Of a stretch of 64,000 bases of DNA, positions 55,079-64,000 are shown in pieces. The DNA lies in NCBI GenBank assembly GCA_963556495.2, contig OY747713.1:46736913-46800912 (forward strand), written 5' to 3'. The notes under the pieces are model-generated. The model did not search any database. It saw nothing but the letters and a program-made list of their open reading frames with translations, and was not told where the DNA came from. Origin of the DNA: Valencia hispanica (lineage: Eukaryota; Chordata; Actinopteri; Cyprinodontiformes; Valenciidae). A program made the position numbers and the translations under genes. Each line of letters opens with the position of its first letter. Position 1 is the stretch's first letter.

Positions 55079-56079
55079 GGTGCTGTGCAAGACTTCATGT
55101 CTCATACCGATGCCCAAAATAGTGCGACCAGTAGAGCTGAGTGATTACAGACCGGTGGCTTTGACATCTCACATCATGAAGACCTTGGAGTGGCTCCTTG
55201 TCCGTCGAATGAAACTGCAGGTTGCTGAGGAACTAGACCCCCTCCAGTTTGCCCATCAGGAAAAATTAGGAGTTGAAGATGTGGTCCTTCACATGCTGCA
55301 CCAGGCATACTCCTACCTGGATGTGTCTGGTTCTTATGTCAGGATCAGGATCATTCTCTTCGACTTCTTCAGGGCTTTTAACACCAGAAAGCCTCCCATA
55401 CCGAGAAAGAAACTTATGGGTATGGGTGTAGCCCCCTCCCTAAAATCCTGGATTATGAACTATCTAAAATCCAGACCTCAATACCTCAGGATGGGGAGAT
55501 GTTTCTTGGACACTGGAATGCAGCACTGGGGCCCCACCGGGGACTGTTTTGGCTTCCTTTCTGTTCACGCGCTACGCATCAGATACAACTCAGAGTCCTG
55601 CCACATCTAGACTTCAGATGATACAGCTGTTGTGGCATGTGTGAGTGGTAGACTGGAGGGGGAGTACAGGGACCTGGTGGAGACCTTCAATTACTGGAGC
55701 AAACAAAAAAAACTGTCTTCTCCTGAACACCACCAAGACTAAGGAGCTGGTGGTGGATTTCAGGAGATCTAAACCACCAAGACAGCCAGTCTGATAGATG
55801 GGGAGGAAATACAGACTGTGGAGTTCTACAGATACCTACCTGTATTTCAAGGTCCTTTGATACAGTGGCTTGCAAAAGTATTCAGCCCCCTTGAACTTTT
55901 CCACATTTTGTCACATTACAGCCACAAGCATGAATCAATTTTATTGGAATTCCACGTGCAAGACCAATACAAAGTGGTGTACACGTGAGAAGTGGAACAA
56001 AAATTATACATGATTCCAAACATTTTTTACAAATAAATAACTGAAAAGTGGGATATGCTTAATTATTCAGCCCCCTAAA

Positions 56080-57865
56080 TCAAAACTTTGTAGAACAACC
56101 TTTTGCTGCAATTACAGCTGCCAGTCTTTTAGAGTATGTCTCTACTAGCTTTGCACATCTAAAGACTGAAATTCTTGCCCATTCTTCTTTGCAAAACAGG
56201 TCGAGCTCAGTCAGATTAGATCAGTGTTTCTCAAACTTTTTTGATCATTCCCCACTTTGGACAAAGGAGCATACACAAGCCCCCCATGCTTTTATTGCCC
56301 CAACAGAATGGTGACCACGCCTGATTTTTAAAGTGTTTTATTTACTTAAATAGCCGAGTTAGTCTACAAGTTTTTAAGGGTATAAATTAGTTGGAAAAAG
56401 GGGTTGCGCACTGGTATAAAACTGGCTCAGAAATATATGCTGTCAGTAGTTGCTACATGTAGAACTTCAGCTCACAGTTGGAGAAAATAAAAGTTGTAGT
56501 TTTATCACATTTACAAAGCTTTCAAAAGTACAAAAAATAAAAAATAAAATAAAATAAATAAAGAGCAAGATACTCATCCCTGTATTTCCTCCATGGTTGA
56601 CCGTGTGACTTCTCTGACTCTGAAACGTTCCCTGATCTTTTTAGATATTTGTACATTTTGTAGATGGAATCTCTGATAACGCGGCTACTTCGGCTTGTTT
56701 TGTTCTGCTTCGATATATTCCAACATCAAACTCCCAGCCCGATGTTCCAGGTCCCGGTTCTGTTTACAATGATTATCACAATTGCTATTTTATTTGAGTG
56801 TGTTTAATTTTGTGAGAGAGGGGAGAGCCGGTTGATTTAATTTACAGTGCAGTGAAACATTCTCAACGACAGAATCTAGGGGGGAAAAACTATTTAAATC
56901 CCATTGGTGTCACGCCCCACCTGCAATACCTCTGCGCCCCACTAGTGGGGCTCGCCCCATAGTTTGAGAAACACTGGATTAGATGGACAGCATTTGTGAA
57001 CAGCAGTTTTCAGATCTTGCCACAGATTCTCGATTGGATTTAGATTTGGACTTTGACTGGGCCATTCTAACACATGGATATGTTTTGTTTTAAACCATTC
57101 CATTGTTGCCCTGGCTTTATGTTTAGGGTCGTTGTCCTGCTGAAAGGTGAACCTCCGCCCCAGTCTCAAGTCTTTTGCAGACTCCAAGAGGTTTTCTTCC
57201 AAGATTGCCCTGTATTTGGCTCCATCCATCTTCCCATCAACTCTGACCAGCTTCCCTGTCCCTGCAGAAGAGAAGCACCCCCAGAGCATGATGCTGCCAC
57301 CACCATATTTGACAGTGGGGATGGTGTATTCAGAGAGATGTGCAGTGTTAGTTTTCCGCCACACATAGCGTTTTGCATTTTGGCGAAAAAGTTCCATTTT
57401 GGTCTCATCTGACCAGAGCACCTTCTTCCACATGTTTGCTGTGTCCCCCACATGGCTTGTGGCAAACTGCAAACGGGACTTCTTATGGTTTTCTTTTAAC
57501 AATGGTTTTCTTCTTGCCACTCTTCCATAAAGGCCAACTTTGTGCAGTGCACCACTAATAGTTGTCCTATGGACAGATTCCCCCACCTGAGCTATAGATC
57601 TCTGCAGCTCGTCCAGAGTCACCATGGGCCTCTTGGCTGCATTTCTGCATTTCAGCGCTCTCCTTGTTCGGCCTGTGAGTTTAGGTGGACGGCCTTGTCT
57701 TGGTAGGTTTACAGTTGTGCCATACTCCTTCCATTTCTGAATGATCGCTTGAACAGTGCTCCGTGGGATGTTCAAGGCTTAGGAAATCTTTTTGTAGCCC
57801 AAGCCTGCTTTAAATTTCTCAATAACTTTATCCCTGACCTGTCTGGTGTGTTATTTGGACTCCAT
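56080..57865 (-). pseudogene. Tc1-like transposase interrupted by a hAT MITE
   Basis: Start ATG at 57865 (MESK). Two in-frame TAA stops follow, at 57853-57851 and 57781-57779. The frame is then open: the paired helix-turn-helix region contains NIPRSTVQAIIQKWKEYGTT and a GRPPKLTGR hinge. The catalytic core has VLWSDETKMELF (first Asp), SIMLWGCFSSAGTG, FTFQQDNDPKHKA (second Asp) and SPNLNPIENLW (Glu), an intact DDE triad. Near the C-terminus (after HKCCPSN) the gene is cut by a 755-bp insertion. The rest (LTELDLFCKEEWARISVF and onward to a TGA at 56080-56082) lies beyond it. The two stops and the insertion are the only obvious lesions. Confidence 0.9.
56222..56976. mobile_element. hAT MITE nested in Tc1 C
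   Basis: 755 bp with inverted ends CAGTGTTTCTCAAACT, flanked by the exact 8-bp direct repeat GATTAGAT (56214-56221 and 56977-56984). No transposase. Insertion is in the C-terminal part of the Tc1 transposase. Ends and duplication size identify the hAT superfamily. Confidence 0.92.
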
Positions 57866-58735
57866 GGTGTTGTTGCTCCCAACATTCTCTTGGACAACCT
57901 CTGAGGCCGTCACAGGGCAGCTGTATTTGTACTGACATTAGATTACACACGTGCACTCTATTTAGTCATTAGCACTCATCAGGCAATGTCTATGGGCAAC
58001 TGACTGCACTCAGACCAAAGGGGGCTGAATAATTACGCACACCCCACTTTTCAGTTATTTATTTGTAAAAAAATTTTGGAATCATGTATGATTTTTGTTC
58101 CACTTCTCACGTGTACTCCACTTTGTATTGGTCTTTCACGTGGAATTCCAATAAAATTGATTAATGTTTGTGGCTGTAATGTGACAAAATGTGGAAAAGT
58201 TCAAGGGGGGCGAATACTTTTGCAAGCCACTGTATCTGCAGTGACATGCTGCAGATCTTCTACAACACAGTCATCAAAAGTGTGCTTCTGTATGCTGTTG
58301 TCTGCTGGGGAAGTAGCACTGTGGACAAAGACTGCAGACGTCTGGACAAACTGGTCAAAAAGACCAGTTCTGTGCTGGGTCAGGAGCTGGACCATGTAAG
58401 AACTTTGGTGGAGAGGCAGATGAGGAGGAAGCTGCAAGGCATTCTGGTTAATACTAAACATCCCCTCCATGATGTCCTGACAGCCCAGAAAAGCAGCTGC
58501 TATGAAAGATTGGTCTCTTTGTGATGCAGGACTGAGAGGTTCAGGAGATCGTTTATTCCTGCAGCCATAAGACTGTTCAACAGAGACATCCAACATGTTT
58601 CCTAAATAATTCATTTGTTATTGTTTTATTTTAATGTAATATATATTTCTAAATATGTGAGGGCTGGACCAAGTGAATTTCCCATTTTTGGGGATAAATA
58701 AAGCATCTATCTATCTAAAGTATCTATCTTTGTGG

Positions 58736-60720
58736 CGTTGACAAATCCTGCTTCAAATGTCCAGTGTAACCCGTATTTGCTGTGATTATAATAACAATTA
58801 ATGATAAGAAATGCCAGTCCAGTTACATAGTGCATTCTAAAACACTGTAAAAGAACATTTTAAAATATATACGTGTTATTAGGACATTGATTTGTAAGTA
58901 TAATACGATAAAAAATGATTTGTATCAGTAAACGCTATTCCTGCCCTTCAATGTTCTTCAGTAATTCAGATTACAAAAGCCACTGACTGAACAAAAGGTT
59001 TTAGTAAGATAACGAAATGACAGATATGGTTTTCTCGCTGTGGAAAATCAAATCTGTTCCGTGCTATTTTTTCACACCTACACATCGATCTGTTTTCTCA
59101 CATCCCCCTCCGATTCTATCCTCTCCCTTTGTGTCACTTCAAGTCACTCTCTGACTGTTTGTCAGTGTTTCCTGTTGTCGGTACGTTGGTACTTTTAGAA
59201 TCCAGAATATTTAGGTCACATGTATTTTTTCCAGACAAAGTATTGGTAATGCAGACTCCTCTCATTACACCATGTATTACCCCTCTGGATTGAAATTCAA
59301 TGGGCCCTCAAGTAGCTGGCAGAAGATTGAAGCTGACTTTCCGGCCCTGCTGCCGAGAGAAATAAAGAGGAGCAAGAAATGCTTCTAACAGAACACCTCA
59401 AAGGTCTAACTGCATCTCTATCTTAGCAGTTGCCAAGTTGATCAAATATAATATGCTTTTCATCTGCCGTCTGGCACATCTTTATTCACAGAGGCATCAT
59501 GTGATGCAGTAAAACGCTCGTGTAACAAAAGAATGAAACACAAAGAATTCTGGTCATCTACTATTCATGGAGGAATGTGTAAAAAAAATAACTCTTGTAT
59601 GAGCAATTGAAAAAAGGGGCCGGGAGATTTTCTTACCCCCACTGTTTTCCATTCTTTGAATGTGCTCTCTCCGACAGTTCAACCATAGTTCACAGAGTCT
59701 GTCTCAAAGTACCATATGTAGTGCCTGGAGAATCCCAGGAAAACACGGCCGCATACATTCCACACATGGACTGAAAACAGTATATTTGACAAAATCCCAA
59801 CCCGTCTCATGCTTGGAAATGCGCCCAGTTTGCTACAAGCGATGCTAATAACCCACTGCCGTCACATCATCCGTCGAGTTTTTTTTATTTGGTGTTTTCC
59901 TTTTTTTATGAGAAAGACCCCTTAACATCTGCTCCACATCTGGAGCTCTTTAATGAGAGGTTTACACTGCCACAACTCTTTACTCCAAGCCTACCACCAA
60001 TCTGATCGTTCTCAAAGCACCAAGAAGCTTCAACCATCGTATTCTCCCAGCCAAAACCTGCACTATTTGGATTCATGAATGTTAACTGCATTAGTGGAAA
60101 AAGATGAATAAATGGAGTAAAGCTAATTGGGGAAAAGCTTCAGCTTAAATGTAGCTTGTTTTATTTATTTTTTCGAGCTGCATGGTGTCTGTGATGTGTG
60201 CTGTGCTGGTTGTAGAGCTTGTTGGATTTTATTTATTCATATTATTTTGCCTTATTTTTGAGGGCAGACCTACGTCTTTTTCTTTGCAACATGTTAGTAT
60301 CTGAAAACTAGAAATACTGGTTCATAGTAGGCTTTCATATATTCTGTACGATACTACTGAAACACAAACAAATCTGTTGGACCGAATAAAAAACCCCACC
60401 AATAAGCTGGTTGCATGAATGTGCTTTGCCTTATAATAATACTTTGTTGAAGCACCTCTTAATTTAATTTTAGCATTCAGACATGTTTAGTAAACATCTG
60501 ACATTAATTATGGGGAATCTGATAAAGCTCAAATATAGTTCAGCTGTTCTAGTGAGATTTTTGTAAAATTTGCTCCTGTGCTTTTTTGAGCTAAAGCCAC
60601 AGTTTGCAGACAGGGTAAAAATGATATTTTTGCACAAAGGTATCAGTCTTAAATAGATACTTTTGCATAGTGAGAACACTCATCTATAGAGGGATTATTT
60701 ATCTACATCACTCCCTGCTC
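58736..60720. other. Unassigned DNA
   Basis: About 2 kb without recognised genes or element ends. Open frames (such as 59660-59848) are short and without motifs or splice context. Confidence 0.45.
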
Positions 60721-60832
60721 TAATTCAATTCAATTCAGTTTATTTAGATAGCACCGATTCACAATAGATTTCATTTCAAGGCACTTTATAAGAAAGTCAT
60801 TTCAATAGAAACATTCCAATCAGTTTACAATT
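60721..60832 (-). mobile_element. L2 LINE 3' tail, short
   Basis: Minus-strand terminus only: caattcaattcagtttattt, gattcacaatagattt and aaggcactttataagaaag, then the match stops. Extreme 5' truncation. Confidence 0.8.
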
Positions 60833-61168
60833 TACTGTGCATGTCTTGTGCAGAAAGAGATGTGATCATGTCTTGTTTTGCTGTTTGATTCACAAATCTC
60901 TGATAAAAACAACAAATCTTAAAAAACGTTTTATAGCATTCCATCAACTTGCACCCCTTTCAAGATAAACAAAAGACGTCTTTGGTCGAAAGCTATCAGA
61001 AGAAGCGATTGGAACAAGCAGATGATCACAAATGTAACAATCTGCAGCAATCACTTCATATCAGGTAAGCCTTGGCTAGAAGTTGCGCTACAATTTTTTG
61101 TTGTCTGTCATTTTGACTAACGGGGAAAAAAGAAAATCTGAACATAATCTGTTTTTCCCCATCAATTC
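60833..61168. other. Unassigned DNA
   Basis: No coding or repeat boundary recognised. Confidence 0.4.
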
Positions 61169-61171
61169 TTA

Positions 61172-61785
61172 GGCCACGTCCACACAAAGCCGGTGCGTTA
61201 CCCCTAACCCTAACCCTATCCGATAATTTTTTTTCCTCATTCTAAAAAAAATTCCGTAAACACGGCGTCGTCTCAAGAAATATCTGCGTACACCTGAAAC
61301 CGACTGAAAACGGTGTAGTATATATGCCAGACCAGTATGGGGCGCTGTAATTCTGCCACAGAGATACACAAAAGTTTCTTATAATAAGAAGGAGACTTTG
61401 AGCATGCGCATAACCTTGCACGCTGTATACGAAACTAAGAAGAATAAATTTATAACAAAGCAATAGATTTTGCTGTAATAAAGCTAGTAGGCTTAGTAGC
61501 TTCTGCAGCACGAACAAAATCATGTAGTCCGCCATTATTGTTGTTGCAGTTACGTGTAACGCAGCCGACACGTGATGTGATGACATCATCGTTTCACTAA
61601 ATATACGGATTGGCTGTACACACGAAACCGCAAGGGTGTCGTTTTCAGATTTATCCACTTTGTGACCCGGTTTCCAAAAATAGCGGTTTCAGTCTCCCAA
61701 AACGCCGGATCTGTGTGGATGAAACGCTAATACAATAAAAAATGTATACATATACAGCGAAACGCGTCTCCGTGTGGACAGGCCC
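61172..61785. mobile_element. PIF/Harbinger-like MITE
   Basis: 614 bp with ends GGCCACGTCCACAC on the left and (reverse strand) GGGCCTGTCCACAC on the right, flanked by TTA at 61169-61171 and 61786-61788. It contains a short telomere-like block (ccctaaccctaaccctatcc, 61201-61220). No transposase. The ends differ from the MITE at 24.4 kb but share its ccnngtccacac/cgttcacac style. Confidence 0.65.
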
Positions 61786-61788
61786 TTA

Positions 61789-62283
61789 AAATGATAATGA
61801 CATACTCAGTAGTATTTAATTTTTATTCATTTTAATATTCAATCCGAACAAACTGAACCGAGAATCTACATCGTGGATCGAGAAGAATCATAACCTACAT
61901 GTATTAATTACAAACATTTCACCTGCTGTGGCCTGTACACTTGGCATTGAGCTCCCATTTATAGAGGTTAAATCTGCACTCTGCCACACTGGAGACCGGA
62001 GACCCTATTACGAGCGCCACTTCAGCCGAAGTATTGATCACTTCAGCGAGAGAAAATCTTCACATGCGCTCTTTCTGGATCAGGTTAGGTTAAGTTGCAG
62101 TGACCCGTCACTGCTGGTCTGTGTCTAATGCAGTCACAGATTCGCTCCATGCCTCCGTAACTCTTTAGCACACTGTCAGCTCCCAGATAGTGAGATGCAT
62201 TGGGTTTGGTGTCAAGGTCTGAGATAATGCTCAGAGGCTCTCGTGGGAATCCTTTTTTGATTGATTGGTTAAATGAACTCTGT
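61789..62283. other. Unassigned DNA
   Basis: No recognised coding sequence. Frames at 61928-62128 and 62085-62363 overlap on opposite strands. Confidence 0.4.
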
Positions 62284-62291
62284 GTATAAAG

Positions 62292-63031
62292 TAGGGCTGT
62301 CAAAATTAATGCGGGTCGATTAATTTGTGGAATTACTGCCATTAATTTTTTTAACGCATGCACGGAATGACCTGCCCAGTTTACCCCACAATTAAACCAG
62401 CGCTGCTTTCAGTGCTCGCTTGTCACATGACAACTGTTTGATAACTGCAAATAATAACAGTGCGAACCAGGGAGTAATGTAAAGGTTCGATGTTGATAAA
62501 CAAATAATCCCTCTTAGTCAGAAAATGTCAAATAAAAAATACTTAATTCCTCCCAGAGAGAAATTAGGTGTTGTTTTAGCTCATATTATTTAATTTTTCA
62601 AGGAGCCATTGTAGATCCTGTTGGCTGTAGGCAGGAATTATCTCCTGTAGCAGGACTGAAGAAGCCTCTGACCGAAGACACCGTTATTGTATGGATGTAT
62701 GGATGCTCAGGGTTGTGTCCAAATTTGAATAAGAAACTGTCAGCTTTACATTCATAAAATGTTAACCAGTTAGTTTGCTTAGAAACTGGCTAAAAGATTA
62801 ATAGGTAAAAAGCTCTACATGTAAAGGTGATTGTGGAATTCAAAACAAAAGTTCCATGCATCTCTCCTGTATTTCCTTAAAAAAAAAGAGCAACAGCTTC
62901 CGGTTTCGTCCTTTATTTACACCAAAATTGTTACTTTTTCGGTCATTTTTAGGAATGTTCATTAATCGTGATTAATTTACAGCTACCCTGTGATTAATTA
63001 GATTAAAAATTTTAATCGTTTGACAGCCCTA
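62292..63031. mobile_element. hAT MITE with exact target duplication
   Basis: 740 bp, ends TAGGGCTGTCAAA in inverted orientation (13 of 13), rich in ATTAAT near both ends, flanked by GTATAAAG at 62284-62291 and 63032-63039. No transposase. Superfamily assigned from the end sequence and the 8-bp duplication. Confidence 0.9.
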
Positions 63032-63039
63032 GTATAAAG

Positions 63040-63619
63040 TTGAGTATAAAGTTTTCAGAGTTTCTGCTGGGTGAAATTATTCCCCCAACTCTTTAAAGTT
63101 TGTATAAAACCAGTAAGATTGTGGCAATGGAAAATAAACAGCACAGCTGGAACTCAGTCTATACCATCAAAATACAGGTAATCAAACAACAAAGCTCCAT
63201 ACATAGAAACAGGAATTACATTATTTATTTAATTAACCAACTAATCTACACCACTAAATGATATACAAAACAAAGCACTTCATACAATACAATTCAAAAG
63301 ACAAGAAAAAAAAAAACCTTCACTTGGTTTAACCTAGTGATGCAATCAATTGCCATGCACTTATACAAATAGGAAGTGCTGGGTCGGCCTCTCCCATACA
63401 CCTGTTCTGGATACAAAACCTGATCAAAGGGAAAAACAATGGCGAGTATATGAAAAAAATACCAAACAGAAATAATTGATCAAATACATTGCTTTGTAAC
63501 AGAAGAAAATTTCAAATCAACTAATGACCCAGTAGTATAAACTTCAAAACACATGCTTAGACATAAACCTGTAACAAAATGCCAGCACAAAAACCCCTGG
63601 ATAGAATGTTAGACAAAAT
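63040..63619. other. Unassigned AT-rich DNA
   Basis: Nothing recognised. Confidence 0.4.
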
Positions 63620-64000
63620 TAATTCAATTCAATTCAATTCAATTCAGTTTATTTATATAGCGCCAATTCACAACAGATGTCATCTCAAGGCACTTAACAA
63701 GAAGTCATTTCAATACAATTATACAAACATTCCAATCAGTTAAAAAGTTTCCTATTTAAGGAATCCCAGCAGATTGCGTCAGTCATTGGCGTGAGGTTGG
63801 GCAGATTTCCAACCACAGCAATCCTTCAGCAATCCCTCATACTGAGCAAGCATGTAGCGACAGTGGAGAGGAAAAACTCCCCTTTAACAGGAAGAAACCT
63901 CCAACAGAACCAGGCTCAGTAGGAGCGGCCATCTGCCACGACCGTCTGGGGGTTTGAGAAGACAGAGCAGAACACAGAAGGAACAGAAGATCCGATATAA
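63620..64000 (-). mobile_element. L2 LINE 3' UTR, continues beyond the window
   Basis: Minus-strand L2 tail: (CAATT)n start, agtttatttatatagcgcca, the gtcatctcaaggcact block, ctcccctttaacaggaagaaacc and ccacgaccgtctgggggtt. It runs off the window edge, so upstream coding sequence may follow. Confidence 0.88.

Larger units (their letters stand above)
55863..58232 (-). mobile_element. Tc1-like transposon C with long terminal repeats
   Basis: Flanked by TA at 55861-55862 and 58233-58234. The inverted terminal repeats are about 210 bp (55863-56075 and 58020-58232), starting CAGTGGCTTGCAAAAGTATT, with only about a dozen differences by eye. This IR/DR-style long repeat is known from Sleeping Beauty-like fish elements. 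Without the hAT insert it would be about 1.6 kb. It encodes a broken transposase on the minus strand. Confidence 0.93.
55079..58735 (+). pseudogene. Rex1/CR1-like LINE split by Tc1
   Basis: The left half (55079-55862) reads VLCKTSCLIPMPKIVRPVEL, SDYRPVALTSHIMKTLEWLL, ELDPLQFAHQEKLGVEDVVL and a DFFRAFN motif A with a Ser-to-Arg change. A degraded SDDTAVVACV motif C follows. After the 2.4-kb Tc1 the right half (58235-58525) continues SDMLQIFYNTVIKSVLLYAV, VCWGSSTVDKDCRRLDKLVK, then RQMRRKLQGILVNTKHPLHD. It ends with a 3' UTR and a (TATC)n tail at 58690-58735 after aataaag. Removing the Tc1 and one TA restores contiguity. It is the same family as the LINE at 10.6-12.8 kb and decayed before or after insertion by indels. 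Confidence 0.82.

Noticed and set aside
13110..64000. Regularly recurring repeats as a CRISPR-like or satellite array
   Set aside because: The recurring units are dispersed L2 tails in both orientations at irregular distances, not an array.

Overview
The window looks like a piece of a ray-finned (teleost) fish genome. It is AT-rich and packed with the repeat mixture typical of fish: several Tc1-like transposons, hAT and PIF/Harbinger-like non-autonomous elements, L2 LINEs with their characteristic (TTGAA)n tail, Rex1/CR1-like LINEs, an L1/Tx1-type LINE, an RTE-type LINE tail, a tRNA-derived SINE and Ty3/gypsy and other LTR fragments. The species cannot be named from this. I found no convincing host protein gene, rRNA, tRNA gene or CRISPR array. 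One short stretch near 23.1-23.5 kb could be a host exon, with low confidence. The window is best read as intergenic or intronic DNA built by repeated transposon insertion.

Layout. 0-5.5 kb: a dispersed repeat present as two inverted copies (about 1.4-2.1 and 4.7-5.4 kb) with an L2 LINE fragment between them. 5.5-7.7 kb: an old Tc1 relic split by a younger Tc1 of another family (6016-7391). 8.2-8.7 kb: microsatellites with a long perfect palindrome. 9.2-12.8 kb, minus strand: a Ty3/gypsy 3' end (LTR, polypurine tract, chromodomain, part of the integrase) abutting a decayed Rex1/CR1-like LINE. 13.1-17.3 kb: L2 pieces, one of them inside a TIR-bounded element that also holds a piggyBac-like transposase relic. 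18.1-21.5 kb: a telomere-like/ACGC repeat, an L2 tail, and a 1.67-kb GC-rich retroposon with target-site duplications. 23-31 kb: RTE LINE tail, a Harbinger-like MITE, a Tc1 relic, a SINE and a minus-strand L2 3' end. 31-37.9 kb: mostly unassigned DNA, a CpG-containing TIR element (34806-35636) and a Rex1-like LINE 3' end.

38.2-42.05 kb is a hAT element with an exact 8-bp target duplication. It has swallowed a solo LTR and a Tc1. The Tc1 was opened by a MITE-like insert, and the MITE by a truncated retroposon. A SINE fragment replaces much of the Tc1 transposase. 43.1-43.7 kb: a Tc1 relic with a fold-back MITE inside. 45.4-50.4 kb: a nearly complete but frameshifted L1/Tx1 LINE with ORF1 and ORF2. 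50.4-55.1 kb, minus strand: LINE, LTR fragment, and an L2 with an esterase-type ORF1 and an endonuclease/RT ORF2. 55.1-58.7 kb: a plus-strand LINE split by a Tc1 that is itself split by a hAT MITE, each with exact target-site duplications. 58.7-64 kb: little coding signal, a Harbinger-like MITE, a hAT MITE and L2 tails.

No genes here work together as a pathway. The biological content is the order of transposition events, much of which can be read from intact target-site duplications. Family names are pattern recognition from translated motifs and termini; no database search was possible.
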